Below are positions 42,383 through 56,290 of a stretch of DNA of 64,000 nucleotides, one piece after another. Numbering within the stretch: the stretch's first letter is position 1; each line of letters starts with the position of its first letter. Under the pieces are notes generated by a model that had not been told where the DNA came from, made no database searches, and was given only the letters and a program-made list of their open reading frames with translations. Source of the stretch: Cristatella mucedo (Eukaryota; Bryozoa; Phylactolaemata; Cristatellidae). Location of the stretch: contig WPIO01000156.1 in assembly GCA_009760855.2 (NCBI GenBank), positions 147,501-211,500 on the forward strand. Reading direction: 5' to 3'. The position numbers and the translations under genes were made by a program.

Positions 42383-44861
42383 TCAGTGCACACAGTCTGC
42401 CACCATCGAGACCATGCAACTGGTGAAGAAGCCGGCAACGGTTGCAATCAGCAAGAAACGGTGAAGCACCAGCTGCATATGCTGCTGTTTTTGCTGGTGC
42501 TAAACACGAGCCTCTTTGACCAGTCCAATGACAGCCAATGATAGAATGATTTGACCAGTCCAATGATAGAATATGCCACACAAAATCGAAAGCTGCAAAA
42601 AGGGCAGGTGCCTCGATCTTGAAAAGGCAGCCAAGATCTGCCGGTTACTGTGCAGTAGCACTAGCAATAAAAACACGTAAAGCACAACCCTGCTCGCCTG
42701 TCACCAAGGGCTGCAATTGATTGAGAAACAACAAAGCGAACCTCTTCAGCAGCTTGCAGTTTTGCCGACATCTGGACGAGCTGCTGCTCCACCTGCAGTC
42801 GAATGGCCTTCTCGTGCCTAGCAGTCGCTTCGGCCTGCTGCCGAAGGGCCTGCTCAGCTTCTGCTTTCCTCTCCGATGCACAAACAGCATCATACTCGAC
42901 CTAAGGAAAAAAAACCGACAGCAAATCAGAGAGAAACGAGACAGGTCAGACGAAGCTCTCGACTAACTAGTCATGAGCAAGGGCAAGTCATGATCTGATG
43001 CCCAGGTATCTAAGTGTTTTGATTCGTCTACTTTGACTGTCACAAATACTATGTCACCACATTTCTGTCTGGAGTGCAGTATAGTGGCTTCTCTCAAGCC
43101 TTCTATGGAGCCTTTCAAGTACTGGGCACCTCAGGCTTCTGTGGTTAGTCCACTCCGTTATCCTAATGTATACTCTCCCCTTTCTCGGTGTAGTCACCAA
43201 AGAACAATCCCGACTTGTATTTCTATGATGGCCCTGCTTTCTTCTCTCACTCCCTCTCACAATCTCATAGCTATCTATCTTTCTATCAAACGTCTATTCC
43301 CTATTTACAATCATCCCTATCTATCTATCTACTTAGCTATGCGTACATATATTCTCCTATGCATATAGTAATTGGCGATCTTAACTACTCTATCGAATCA
43401 GCTGCATATCTACTTATTTGGCTTTGTATCGAGCTAGCGTTTCTATTATCTATCTACCTACCGAACTACCTACCTATCTAATTACCTATCCATCGATCTA
43501 GTTATCTCTCTGCCTCAGCTTTAAGCACTCAGCACATGTAGCTCATGCAAGAAGATAAAAGCACAACGAATACTCGTCTCGTGAGTGAAACACATCAACC
43601 GACTTGTAGCTGCTACTGTTACACCTTGACTCGCCTGCAGTTGTTGCTGAAGCAGCTGTCTTGTCAACTCGAGCCTCTGCATAAGTTGCATGATAATAAG
43701 CTAATGCTAAAGGTAAACCATGCAAACAACCAGTGCTTGGTCATGAACCAGCTGCTGCAGCTGAGGTCACAAGATTCTGCTTAATGCTGCTGTAGGCATT
43801 GCCTCACAGAAGCAGCTTCAACCATGCAGCCAGCAGCTTCAACCTTCACCAAGCTTCAGCCATGACATCAGAGGTCGTCCAGTCATCCGACCTGCATCCG
43901 ACCCACCGGAGGTGCACCAACTGCCATGCAAGGCAAATCAACATCTACCAGTGCCACTGCCTAGTGGCCCGAAGTGGCAGCAGCAGTAAAACCATGAGCT
44001 ACTCGGTAGCAGTTAAGGGGAACCGACGAGATGTAAACGTTTTCTGCTCGAACAAGTAAGAAAGGGTGCCGTGCATTCAGCAGGCATTGCCAACTGCACT
44101 GCTTCTTACCTGTATAGAGTGTGCCAACAATCTGTTCCAGGCATGTAGAACGTTGGCCTATAAAAGCACACCAAAGCTCGATCAGCAAGGCCAGGATGGA
44201 TAGAAAAGGACTCAAAGAAGATGAGAGCAATGAATATCAAGTAGTATTATATGCCGAGCGACAGACTGAAGATGCTCTGGAGTGCAAGGTAGGCAGGCAG
44301 AGCAATCGTCTGTGGCTGTGATTTAAATTAAATGATGCAAAGTTATTGCATGTAATGATAGAAGCCGGAACCAAGCTCTTGACTTCAGGCGAACAGCAAC
44401 ACAAGGTCCGATCGCCAAAGATTTCAATTTATTTCCAGGGAAGGCCAGACTTCCACGAGCAGAAAAGCCTGGCAGTGAAGGACTGAGGTTGTGGCTTTAA
44501 GAACAATGCATGTGGCAATGAAGGAGAGACTAGTATAGGGTCGGAAAATGCCAGACAAACGAAACACTTACGCAAAGGCAAGATAACATTTGAATTGTAC
44601 TTAGCATAACATGCAATATGACAGGCCTCTTACTTTGGATTGCAGCTCCAGCAGGTATTGATTTTCATTAGACATGACGAATTCTACAGCAAACATTATG
44701 TCATGCAGCTGTAACACAAATGCTGAGGAGCCTCTGAGCTAGACAACAAGTAAACGATCAGTGTGATTCTATTAGTCAATCAGCTGAGCTTTGTAGGATG
44801 CGAGTGAAGCACTTACAAACATCGTTAGGACTATCATATACACGGATGCCAGCTTGAAAAA
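42383..44861 (-). CDS. Candidate tail-anchored coiled-coil gene (copy B)
   Basis: Same six exons as copy A: 44861-44821, 44738-44634, 44157-44110, 43676-43635, 42900-42742 and 42493-42383, each of exactly the same length as in A. Exon 3 reads ANVLHAWNRLLAHSIQ and exon 4 RLELTRQLLQQQLQ. Splice AGs and donors are kept. Differences from A in the coiled-coil exon are few (for example T to M in VQTS). No exon contains a stop. The first exon ends GAT|GTTTGT instead of GAG|GTGTGT. Conserved exon lengths in two diverged copies are the best support for this gene. Confidence 0.52.
43262..43500. repeat. Degenerate TATC/TACC tetranucleotide repeat (copy B)
   Basis: Counterpart of 24296-24520, different in length. 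Confidence 0.85.
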
Positions 44862-46189
44862 CTCGTAGGATCCCAGGCAGGCCAAGACCAGCAACAATTT
44901 AAACTCTCCATATCTTTAAGAGTAAAATGAATCAAGTTGCACCCATCCCAGCGGACGACTACAAACACGATAGAAAAAGTAGCTATAGAGGAAGAGACTG
45001 AGAAGACCTCTATACTGAGAAGACCTCACGAGCGAACCCTACGAAATATTTCCTTTACAGAACACGTAAAGTGTCTAGACAGAGACTAAGTTCTCTGAGA
45101 AGGTTATACAATACTATTATTATTATCATAACGCACGTTTCCATTGAACCAGGCGCATAACTTTTGGAGTACCCGTATTACTGCAAGTGCAGGGTTTTCC
45201 AGCCGCTTGTTCGAAGTACCTTATCCGAGAGCCGTGTCCTCCCACCGTTCGACAAATACAGGGCCCCGAATTACGCCAGATGCTTCTGGTCAGCTAATTA
45301 AAGCAAGTCTAGGTATTACTTACAATAAAAAGAACACAAAACTTCGGCACTGAAATTGAAACTCAAGTAGGCCGGAGAGACAGGCCACAACAGCCGGATA
45401 GACAAACCGCAGCTATTATGAGATTGCCGCCGGAACGGCAGGCACACTCACGTGCACCAAGCCGAACCGAACACTTCATAAACAAATTTCATTCTCGAGG
45501 ACAAGCTATAAATAATCTACAATTTTTTTCTGTGATAACCAAGTACACAGCAGCCTGAGAATTTTGTACCGACTAACGGCCAAAGGTGGAATTATCTCTG
45601 CACATGCGATCCGGAACAGCAAAGGTAAGCTGCACTGCTCATTCAGACAACATTCAAGAGAATATAGCTTGGTCAACGTGGCAATATTAATAAATCCAAA
45701 TGTGTATAACTTTAATAATGATAATAGCGGTCGTTAGAATATCCATATAAGAAAACTACGTCTCTCTAAAGGCTAATTTAACAGCAAGCCTTAGGTAAGA
45801 GCCCTCTAATTGACAATGCTGCTTCTGATGCAACTGCTTATGTAAACATGTGCTGAAACAAGTTAAACCTGTATTCACAGGTGACGGCAACAATCCGGGT
45901 CGATTCAAGACTTCACTCTTGCGACATCTTAAGGCTTTTAAGCTTCAGAGTGCGAGATTTCACAGAGCACTGAATTGAAACCGGAAGAAACCACCCCACC
46001 GAAAACAACCATGGCTTTATGAGGCTAATGAAACGATGGGCAAGCTCTGTCGACATTTCTTTAACAAAGACATCGTTCCTTTACAACATAAGTAAAGTGT
46101 CATAAAGAGATCTGGTTCTATTGGGTGCAATAAAAAGTCTTATTGCTATTATAGCTAGCTGGCATAACCAACTGGGCAAAGAAGGGCAA

Positions 46190-47545
46190 TGTCATCGTCA
46201 CATGCGAAAGCCTGACTTCGGCAGCACAAATTAGAAAAGCCTCCCTCCGAGATACACCAATTAGCCTAGCTGCTAGCCAACAATTTCTCCATCCCCCCTC
46301 CAATGCGAAACGCCTAGCTCGGGCAGCCGATTATTCGAATCGCTTGTCGGTCTGCCAGCCGAGGCTCTAGCATGGTTCAAATAGTATCTGTCAGATCGCA
46401 TTCAATCCGTGTATTGCGGGGGTCAAGTCTCATCTCACAGTCCATATGCAAACTAGTAGACTATGTAGTGCCACGAAAGTCTGTTCTTTGTCCTGTGCTC
46501 AGTCTGTCCGTAGTGCTACGCTCACTATTCACAGCTGCATTTTCGGTTTAAATCGTCGGAATCTGCCGACGAAGCTGATAAACCGATCGGTTGCCTTCCC
46601 GATATTTGATTCGAGCTATTGGTGAATTTCCTTAAACTAAATGACAATAAAACCAAAATCCTACTCGTAAGACATCCCAAGAGTTTGGCTGGACTGAGAG
46701 ACTTCACGTCTAGTCAATCCCTTCGATATTTGCTCTAAATGTAGGCATCGTCTTTAATAACAGCTTAAATTTTGACATTTGCTATAAGAAAACTACTGCT
46801 ATTGCTAGCCACCACGTGAATTATATTTAAATGAATTATATCCCTGTCTAAAAGTAGGCACTACCTACCACGATAGCTTGCCAAGCCTTAGTCCCAGGTC
46901 GGGCTTGTGCTAAATTGATGCAATTCCATTTTTGCTGGGCTTTTAAAGAAAAGCCACTAGGCCGCTTGTGCTGGTGATTAATGCAGCTGCAAGGCTAGAC
47001 AAAAAATGTATGGCGTTTCACCATGCATCTCCTTTGCTGAAGAAGCTACGATGGCTTCTATATGATCAACCCATACAAGTTCTTACTCTGACCAATAAGG
47101 CTTGCGGCTTGATTCCTTCATACCTAGCTTAACTGCTTCACCAGGTTCAGCCTCCTCGTGCCCTCAGGTCATCTATGAACAAATAAATAAGCTGTTCCAT
47201 TCCTTCACTTTAATACAGTTGGGGACACGAGCTTTCACTCTGCACGTCCTAGACTGTGAAACTCACGTCCACAATCGTTATGAAATGACATCCCCTATCT
47301 ATCTGCCGACTATGGCACATTCATTGCAGTCGGCCTGACGTGCTACTTTAAAGCTACTCAATATCTCAACTGCTCTCCTGACTCAGCTATGCTTCTCACT
47401 TTATCTTTCTTGCCCAAGATGAATTCTGTTGGCTAGCCAATGCGCACCGAAAGTCGCTTAAGCTTTTACTGACCTGCAGAAAACTCTCCTGCCTAACACC
47501 TACATGGTCTTTGTGGAGTTACACAAGATACATTACAATACTTGT
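46190..47545 (+). mobile_element. LINE-B copy, RT to 3' end
   Basis: Contains degenerate RT sequence (LPAEALAWFK, YLSDRIQSVYCGGQVSSHS at about 46360-46440), LKLNDNKTKILLVRHPKSLA (about 46640), the KKATRPL block (about 46955) and a 3' end gttacacaagatacattac (47517-47536). Many stops. Confidence 0.75.
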
Positions 47546-48049
47546 CGGCAGCGACCAACCGGCAGATACTGGCCCTAGGCGACAAATTGCTTTCCTAAAA
47601 GGGCTCACCAGGCAGACTGCTGTTTTACCGAACTCTGCTAGCTACTCCATGAAATGCAGCAGCCTGTTCACATTCGATTACCAAGATGGATTACCTTCGG
47701 TCCAGAGTCTGCCACACTGCCAATTGTGAACGCGCTTTTAATGTGATGACAATAGCTAAGGCATGGGTAATAACTTGATATAAGCCAGCAGAGAAAGGCT
47801 CGTAAAGGTTGTTATCAGCCAGATGATCATGTAGTCTCTTTGGTGTCTCGATGGCAATGAGCCAAAGAAGTCCAGAAAGATCCATAAACGTCTTTTGCAC
47901 TGCACGATTCTAAACAGTTTAATCTTTTGGCCTGCCATCGTGGCCAAGACTGATAAGTCACCGAAGCGCCCCGAACAGTAAGAGTAGAGATAGCGAATAG
48001 AATGAGCACAGCAGCTAACTTAATTATTAGCTTGGGCTTAATTTTTAAT
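47546..48049. other. Unassigned sequence private to copy B
   Basis: Between two LINE-B copies. Several short overlapping frames without motif. Confidence 0.3.
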
Positions 48050-48893
48050 ATTCTAGATCGTATACTTAAAACTAAATGCTTGCCTTGCCGACAATCGATC
48101 CTGGCTGTCGGAAAACTTCTTGAAACTAAATGACGATAAACCCGGATTGCTGCTCGTAGGATATCCTAAGCACGTGGCTGGATTAAAAGGCTTTGCTCTT
48201 CTAATAGGTAATGCTGTCCTGCGACCATCACCACGTGCTCGACATGTAGGTGTCGTTTTTGACAGCTGCCTAAACTTTAAAACTTTCTTTCAGAAGACTG
48301 ATTCAACAGCTTGCCATCACGTCTGATCCCTATCTAAGCTGCATAGCTATCTTCCATGGGACTTGAATTTTTTTTTTAACTAGTTCCTTGTTCTGTCTCG
48401 GCTTGATTACTGTAATTTCCTTTTGGCTCGGCAACGAAAGCAAGCAACTAGGCCACTGCACAAGGCAATGAATATGGCTGTTCGGCTAGTCTTCAAGTCC
48501 CAGAAGTTTGAGCACCGTGTCTCCTTTGCTAAAAGAGCTAGGATGGATGCCGGTTGAGCAACGAATACAGAGCACGGTTCTTATGCTGAGCAACAAGGCC
48601 CCCCCCCGTGGTTTAGCTCCTCCATAACTAGCTAAACTGTTGCACCAGTTTCAGCCTCTTTGTGCCCTCAGGTCTTGTTTGGGCAATATATTAGCTGTTC
48701 CATTAAATAACTTAATGCCGTCGGCGACTGAAGCTTAAGCTCTACCGTTCATAAACTGTGGAAATCACTTCTACAATTCTTAAGCAAAGTCGCTTGTGCT
48801 GTGAGTGCGCTATAAAAAACTCCACGTAAAATGCATATAGTCTTTATGGCTTTGTGTGGAGTTACAGATGGAGATACGTTACATTAAGTTACC
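48050..48893 (+). mobile_element. Second LINE-B copy
   Basis: Reads LSENFLKLNDDKPGLLLVGY (about 48110), ARHVGVVFDSCLNFKTFF, SRLDYCNFLLA (about 48395), and ends gttacagatggagatacgtt with acattaagttacc. A has only its last part fused to the previous copy. Confidence 0.78.
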
Positions 48894-49342
48894 CCCCTTA
48901 GCCTAAAGGAAAGATGCTCACACCTTAAGACCTAGATCTCGGGTTAGAGTTCAACAGCAGGCTACTTTTCATTTTATGTTTATTTACTATTACATCGCCC
49001 AGGGCAATGAGGGGGCACTAACAGCTAGGGCTCATCTGCCTCATTTTAAATCAGGCTGTTGAGTCGACCGACCGACTTTACTTTCAGCCCATAGGTTAAG
49101 TGCTACGTCGTGACACAGCAAGCCCAACTGATGTGACAATTCCCCTCATTACGACCGGCTTGCATGGATAATACAAGCTTGCCGTCACTGAGTCTTTCAC
49201 ATGATATCAGTTTCCCTTTATTTAGCCTGAAGCCATTTTGCATCACTTGCTGAATGTAAGTTACGAGCCATGCAAATGGCAGCCATTAATGACTTCTTTA
49301 CTAGGCCTGCCCAGCTGCAGCTGCTTTTGCGAAGTACTTAAT

Positions 49343-49505
49343 CTGCCGTGCCGGTTTGGCCTAGCAGTTAAGGTGCTGACTGAAGTCGAGGTGCACGTAT
49401 TTAATGGCCAAGGTCGTGAACTCGAACCCATGGCATATGTCAAGCGCCTGAATAGAGATTCAGTTCTCGTAGGGCACTATACGAATGACTAATATTATTA
49501 TTACA
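49343..49505 (+). mobile_element. SINE2 (copy B)
   Basis: Better preserved head than in A: tggcctagcagttaaggtgc is a good tRNA-like A box. Confidence 0.74.
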
Positions 49506-50617
49506 TTATCTCAGGCATTCTTAAGAGGCAGGCCTAAGGAGCCAGATGTTTGAGCGAGTCTTGAAGGCTTCCGAAGAGCTCGACTGGCTCGAACAGCAAA
49601 GCAATAAAAAAATGAATGGCTCTGCACCGTCCAAAGGTCACAGACCAGAACGACTAGTAATATGGAGTCTACACAGCAATAAAAAAAAAGCCACGACCAT
49701 TTACATAACTGCTAGATTTACGGTGAGAATGAGCAGGCCAGTGTGAGAGTAAGAAAAATTGTATCGGAGGCAGCCGATGACAGCTGAAAAGAAAGTTGGG
49801 AAAACTGAATGGCAAGACAAACTGAATTCAAGGTGCCTAGGACTGGTTGGCAGTGAGCCCCGAGATCCGGCGCTAAAATATATGCACGAGACGTACACAT
49901 GCACTTCTGTGACACCACCGGAGCCACAGTGCTGAAACTAACAATAGCAGGCAGGGGCACGAGCACACAGTTAAATCACAGGCCAACACTCAACAGGCGT
50001 GCAGGTCATGCGAAAACCTAGCATGAATTTAATTGTGCTTACGTTCGATGCCATAACGAGTCTTCTCATATGCCTGGATGCAGTCATTGCAGGCGATAGC
50101 CTTTCACGAGTGGCAGTCACAAGACTGGCTCACATAACTTAGTCACAAGACTGTGTCACGAAGTATTTCCAGAGCTGGGTCAGCGCACTTCTGTAGACCA
50201 TGAAACGAGTTTACGTTCACATAGAACAATCACCTCCAACGAGTAAGCAGAAGAGAAACTAAACCGTCAAGTTCAAACAATACAGCGCCAGTAGGGGGCC
50301 GTTTGTGTTACCAGAACGACAAGTGGTAACTACAATAGCTAACGGTCACGTGGACACACTTCTGATTCTACAGAGGGGGAGGCCATCTCTCCACAGTGTT
50401 ACTGAGCAAGCATTGCTTCTGTAAAGATGCCGGCAAGCGACAGCTACAGCAAGCCCATGCAGCTACAGACCTGCCATCAAATTAATGCAAACTTGCAAGG
50501 CATGACGTATCTCTCCATCCATTACTCTACAAAGCAACAAGTATTAAGTGGGTAGGAGTTAAGCTGTACAGTGTTCTGTAGCATGCTCAAAAGCTAAGCA
50601 GCTTTCACAGCTGGCCC

Positions 50618-50757
50618 AATGGTTCAGGTGTTGGCCCGACTGAAGCCAGGGTAAACGTTTTTAATGACTGAGGTCGTGGGCTCGAGCCCTACTGCATCAA
50701 TGAAGCGCCTAAATTGAGAACCAGTTCTCTTAGAGTGCTATACAAATGAATTAGTTA
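50618..50757 (+). mobile_element. SINE2 (copy B, second)
   Basis: Counterpart of 29742-29885 with few differences. Confidence 0.72.
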
Positions 50758-50858
50758 AGGGTAGAGATGGAAAAAGGAGTGCTGTCGGCTACAAAAGCAA
50801 ACTCTTGTTGTCGTAATTATTATTATTATTATTATCACCGACTGCTTGGCTTAGATGA

Positions 50859-51317
50859 ATGGAACTGCAGGACTTTCATGCAGATTTTATCAGTTTAGCT
50901 ACAGCAGCTGCCGGGGAGAGTGAACAACTGCATCGCAGGGCATGCAACAGGCACGTAGGCAGTGGCATCGTGCTCAATGGTGGGAATCTCAGCAGGCAGC
51001 CGGCCAGGCGACCCTGTCGACCTCTCCGGAATGTTGCCGTCACATCCCGAATACTTATCTTTTACGCTTCTTCAGCACAAATGCTCGAAGCAAATTTGCA
51101 GGTGTCAGCAGCAAAGCTCAATAGAGAAATCACAGAGACGAGAGTGGATAGGAGGGAGACAGAGAGAATGAGAGATCTGGAAACAGAGAGCCAAACAAAT
51201 TGCCAAAATAAATCCAAGCAAAACATAGGCAAAAAAGCAGTGCGCAAAGCTAGCGGCAAGATCACAGCGGCTATAAACCGCTATCCAAGTTGCAGCATAG
51301 CTAGCAGAAAGCGCTAG
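50859..51317 (+). other. 152-codon open frame, probably not a gene
   Basis: Open in B but frameshifted in A (30285 stop). The second half is charged (NREITETRVDRRETERMRD). The shift between near-identical copies argues against function. The minus strand also has open pieces. Confidence 0.2.
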
Positions 51318-51977
51318 CGTGCAGCGCTAACCGGGGCGCAATCTTTCGGCTTTTGCCGGACGGCCCGGACTCGCTGACCTTCCCGGCGCTCGCTGGGCAT
51401 AGCTGTCACTCACCTACAGGAGCAGTCTGCCAGCGTCTTGGAAAACATCGAACGACCACCAATCCAAGAGCCTCGTGGACCGGATGTACGCTGGTCTGCT
51501 TCGGGTCCTGCATCGCAGTAACGACATTGCACAGGTCCAGAGAGAGCGCTAGCGCAGGCCCTCGGCCTCGCGGCACCACGCACAAAGAAACAGCGACTCC
51601 GTTTATGGCATTAGCGATGCAGGCAGGATTGGCTGCTTTGGCAGCCAGCTCGATAGCATTTTTCTAAAGCGTTTACGAGAAACGCTGCCTCTCCTACAGC
51701 CGGCGGTAGAGAACTCTCCAATCATTCATTCGGACTTTGCTGCGAAGCGAGGTGATAGCACCTCATTTGCTGTCTTGAGCGCCTGCACACACCACGTTAC
51801 CACGACAGTATCTAGTGGTGCAGATGCCCTGCAACAGCAGCCAATCGATGAGTCTAGCCACAGGAGCTGCAGCAGCTGCTGCAGTCCTGTGGCTTGCAGC
51901 TGCTGCTGTGGTTGGCTACTGTGATCCCCAGGTAGGCACAGTGGCTATCTGAGTGCCTGGGCTAATTGATCGGGCTG

Positions 51978-52095
51978 AAAATGACTAATGGTCCGGACAG
52001 TGAGAAACTAGAGTAAGACACAAAGGACTAACAAGGAAAATGACTAATGGTCCGGACAGTGAGAAACTAGAGTAAGACACAAAGGACTAACAAGG
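51978..52095. repeat. 59-bp perfect tandem duplication
   Basis: The segment starting aaaatgactaatggtccgga is present twice in direct order with period 59 in B, once in A (about 31098). Confidence 0.95.
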
Positions 52096-52317
52096 GATTT
52101 CTTGTGACCTTTTCACTACCCACCCCACATCCCACCGGCTGCCACAAAGAAAGCAGACTGCATATCTGTCTGGCATCAGCTTTCATTCATGCAAGCTGCT
52201 CTACAACAGCTGTGAACCCAACCAGCAATGTCAAATGCTGCCTGTGCTCTGTCGTGTTCCTCTCAATGCCGACAGCAAGCTATATGCACGCGGCCAAGCT
52301 CTCACGTATTCCGTCGG

Positions 52318-52590
52318 GTCATAGGCAACGACAACTACTCTCCTGCTGCCGACCATGGCTCATTCTTTTCAGCGGTCCTAAGCTGCTACTTCCTCCATGC
52401 TACTCACTACCTTAACTGCTCTACTGACTCTGCTATGCTTCCCACTTTCTCTTTGTTGCGTGAGAGAAAGTCTGTTGGCTACCGAATGCCTAAGGAAAGC
52501 CACATACGCTGTGAGTGCGCTACACAAAACTCTCCTGCGTAACGCCAACGTGGTCTTTATGACTTTGTGAAGTTACAGAGATACATTACT
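52318..52590 (+). mobile_element. LINE-B 3' end (copy B)
   Basis: Counterpart of 31360-31645. Confidence 0.8.
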
Positions 52591-53124
52591 GACGTCTGCC
52601 AACAAAGCACCAATCGTTTGCAAGGCTTGGCTGCCATTGCTCGTTAGACCGAGCCTTGCATCGATTGCAGTGCCTGTCTGACCGATTGCTGCTACGATCA
52701 CTTGCGTCCTACATCGGGGATCATGCAAGCCACATTCACAAGCAAGCGTACACTGCATAGTCTCAAGCAAGAATTATATTATAATACTTATAATAATAAC
52801 AATAATACATTTTTGTATGCCATCAGAGAACCTATTCTCTTTCTGGGCAATTTAGATGTGATTAACAGAGCTTTAGCAACAAGCAATAAACCACAACGGT
52901 TCACAGAAAAAGACAAACTAATCACTCGCCAAACAACACACCTTCTAGTACGGCACAGTTAGCTCGGAAGTAAAGTACTCTTAAAGCATACCCAGCACTT
53001 AGTGACAGCACACTTAGCACTCAGCTACAGCCACTGCCTCGTGGTGGTTATGAGCTTTTCGACTAAATTGAATTCGAGGCGAAACCAGTCGCTTGCGTTC
53101 GATTAGCAGTTCCTGATAATAATT

Positions 53125-54090
53125 ATAATAATAATAACCCACTTGCATTGCACCTTCTGACAACTGAACCTCGTTGTAGGCACTTTACTGATGCAGTATT
53201 ATAAGCATTATAATAATAATAATAATAATATTGCACTTGATAAAGCGCCCTCAGAGAACTTAATCTCTTTCTAGGCGCTTTACATTTGCTGCAAAGTGAT
53301 ACGCAACAGAATAGTAAGTAAAATCATGCCTGAAAAACAAACAAAATGAATAAAAATGACTGGTGGTAACATCCGAAAGCAGCAGGCACATTGTAAGCAC
53401 TTACATGTTCACGAGAGACGAATAACATAGGCCCACCAAATGCTGTCACAAACACGAGCATTTTAAATGCGGTCATGTCAGGGGAAGTTGGGACGTGCGT
53501 TGCTAGTAAGTTCCTGGCTTTGGGAGCACAGGAATTAAAGGCTTGGTCTCCGGTGGTTTTGAGGTTGGTACTAGTTATGGTTCAAGCTTTTTATTGAGAA
53601 CGTTGTACGATTCTTCACCTGACAGGGGAGCAGTTCTGATGGGTCGGCTGCAGCAAGAGAATGAAGGGACCTCAACGTAAGTGATAGAACCTTGAAGTCG
53701 GTGAGCTGCCTAATTGAGAGCCAGTGCAGGGCGGCTAGAAGTGGTTCGGTGTAACAACTGCGAAGCTTCCGACCGACGAGTCTAGCTGCCGAGTTTAGCA
53801 CCAACTGAAAGCGCCCGATTGAACGTCGCGGTAGATGAGCAAGCAGTGAATTTCAGAAGTCGGAACATCATAAATATATGGACCAATGTCGATGTAGCAT
53901 CCCTGTCTTAGCAAAGGCCAAATTTTACCAATGTTTTACAGTTTAAAGTGGGCAGAATTGGCTATGCACTTGATATGGTCGTCTAACGAAAGGTCACTTT
54001 GTAACAGGACGCCCAGATTAAGTGCCCGTTCAACTGGGGATCGCCGGAAGAGCCGAATTTGAGCGTTAGGTTTTTCAATTTTTTACACAC
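53125..54090 (-). mobile_element. Old LINE-A copy (copy B), with nested tail
   Basis: Counterpart of 32372-33215, interrupted at 53211-53355. Confidence 0.78.
53211..53355 (-). mobile_element. LINE-A tail insertion private to copy B
   Basis: ATT repeat, hairpin and about 75 bases of 3' UTR. The empty site in A reads aagcattatcaaatgactgg. Confidence 0.9.
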
Positions 54091-54997
54091 ATTTTATCGC
54101 AAGAGGTACCACTTCTTTCCATCTTAGAAAAACTAAGAAGCCATTCTCATACGCAGTGGCCGGCGATAGTTGATTCCAAACAGCGATGGCATTACTTCAC
54201 TAAATCATGCAGGTGGACATATTTAGTACAGGCCAAAGATAAACATAACAAAAGCTTTGAACCTTGACCAGAGCTGACGTTCGGACGAACACCAACGCAC
54301 GTGGCGACTCAAAATTGCAATCGACCCGAACAAATGATTAATACGTTGCGCCGCCCTCGCTCACCGGCACGATGAAGCAGCGAGAACATGCGGCCGGCCC
54401 TACCGGCAGCTATTCGGCCGCGCAGGTTCGTCTGCTGCGACGGCACGTGATTTTCGATGCTGCTATTAACTCCAGCAGAGCCGTAAACCACTTTCCGCTG
54501 TTGGGAAATGCGACTGTGTGTCCGAGATTAAGGACGCATTTAGACTCTGTTAAGACTACGAGCAAAGCGACCACCACGAGCCGAATAGCCCGGCAGGCAA
54601 ACCGCCGGAAGCAAGAACGACGCAAGCCAATTTCCGGTCGCGCGGCACACCTCTCGCTCGCTCGTTTGCTGTACTCTATATTCTATATACTCTATATACT
54701 ATATCTGTATACTTAATGCTATACTCATTTTACGGTGGAAATTTGTAAGCATCTGCTCGAAACTGGAGGATAATCTTCTCGCAGTAGCGGAAGAATATGG
54801 AGTTAACGACTGTACTGGAAATTCAAGTATTTCGCCAGTATTTATAATCATATTAGTCGTGGTTGTAGCGGGTTTCAGCCGGTTGGAATTTCAAGTAATC
54901 TCGCCGTTAGAACGTGCCGATTGAATTTACGCGTAGCGATATCGCAAAATCACTTATAAGGCTGCGTTAAATAATTCTCCCCACGCGCCTGGTGGCT

Positions 54998-56020
54998 TGG
55001 TAGAGTCCGTTTATGGGCAATCGGCGTTCGTTTGGCGTATCGCTGACGAAGATCGGTGGTAACCGTAAGCCGTTGGGCGATAATAAAGCGCACAAAAAAG
55101 AAAACGAGAAGAAAAACAGCAACAAGGTAATACCTTAATTAAAAATTTTCTCCGGCGGACTCTTACTGCGCCGCTGAGAACGTCGCCGAAACGCCGGTAT
55201 TAAGGGCCATCGCTTGTGGCCTCGTGGGTTCACTGAGCAGTCTCCGAGATCGTAAGGTTAGCAGATCGTTCCACCTCGCCTAAGTGACGCCAGGAAAGCA
55301 ATAACGAATATTATCGACACCGGCATCGGGCAATTCAGGATTGCCTGCTGTATAACGTATACCCACCGTGGCTTAACGTACGTGAATTGGTCATCTTATG
55401 GCCCTTTAATGTCCCCTTACAAATTGGCCACTGATTTCTAGCCTTCGATTTAGGCGACTGCCCTTTCATGTTGGAATACTGCTTGGCTGTTTGATGTGCA
55501 TTTATGTCCGGATCATTTGGTAATGAAAAATTAATTAATGCTCCGAGAAAGTTGGATTAGAGAAACAGCACTAATCTCATCTCCTGCATTGAGCGACCCT
55601 GGCTGTGCTGGCAAGCGGTCGTTTGCCAAACTTCGATGTGGAGTTTAAGTTGCGTGCGCGTCATTCTTGCATCCGGAGAGTTCCGATTGGCCTCCTTCCG
55701 CGAACAGGGATGCGAAGTGCCCGTACCCTAGCTGTAGGGACTATGGCCCAGACACGAACAACTTACCAGCGGCGCACCAAATTGTAGCGCCCATGAAACG
55801 CATAAAGGCCCTTTAAAGCCGCGTTACCGTAGAATACGCCTAATTTTGCTTGCAGTCATTACAATTTAAAACTCGATTAATGTCTTGACTGTCTTTTCTT
55901 ACCTGACGTTGCATGCTGAAGTTTCCGCGACCACCAAAAGTCTGGGCGCACACACGCTGGCAGCAGTTAGTGCTACGTACTCAGCCATAACTAAAGCAAA
56001 ACGGCGCTAAATCTCCGGTT
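54998..56020. other. Spacer after copy B
   Basis: 54998-55435 is missing from the A spacer; 55436-55515 matches 34997-35080. A 60-codon frame (55605-55787) has no motif. Moderately CpG-rich at 55000-55330. Confidence 0.4.
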
Positions 56021-56024
56021 GAAT

Positions 56025-56290
56025 GTGCACGTAATCTTAGTGTCCTGATTCAAAGTGACCCCGCATTAAATGACCACATCAGTTCGAAGTCAAGCCTGCC
56101 TGTTTTCAGCTATATGATGTTGCTAACATTAGGGCTCGCTACGATAGGGATACTGCACCTACATTGGGCCTTGCATTTGCTACATTCTGTCTTGACTTTC
56201 GCAACTCACTGCTTGCTCGTCTTATGGCAGGTGCAATCAGGCGCTTTCAGTTTTTGCACAACTACCAACGCTGTGATTTCAAGAAAATTG
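56025..56290 (+). mobile_element. LINE-A ORF2 scrap, very old
   Basis: Readable pieces in shifting frames: LNDHISSK-like (56065) and CLDFRNSLLARLMAGAIRRF (56187-56245), matching LINE-A LDFCNSLLTGLPACAIRRL. Confidence 0.65.

Larger units (their letters stand above)
35707..54997 (+). repeat. Segmental duplication copy B
   Basis: Second direct copy. It lacks the first 600 bases of A but has private gains: about 1.9 kb at 39205-41125 including a LINE-A, a 46-base LINE tail (41724-41769), a second LINE-B region (46190-48050), a LINE tail at 53211-53355 and a 59-bp tandem duplication (51978-52095). Parts near 49.2-50.7 kb and 53.4-54.9 kb are almost identical to A, while 35.7-45 kb is visibly more diverged. 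Confidence 0.92.
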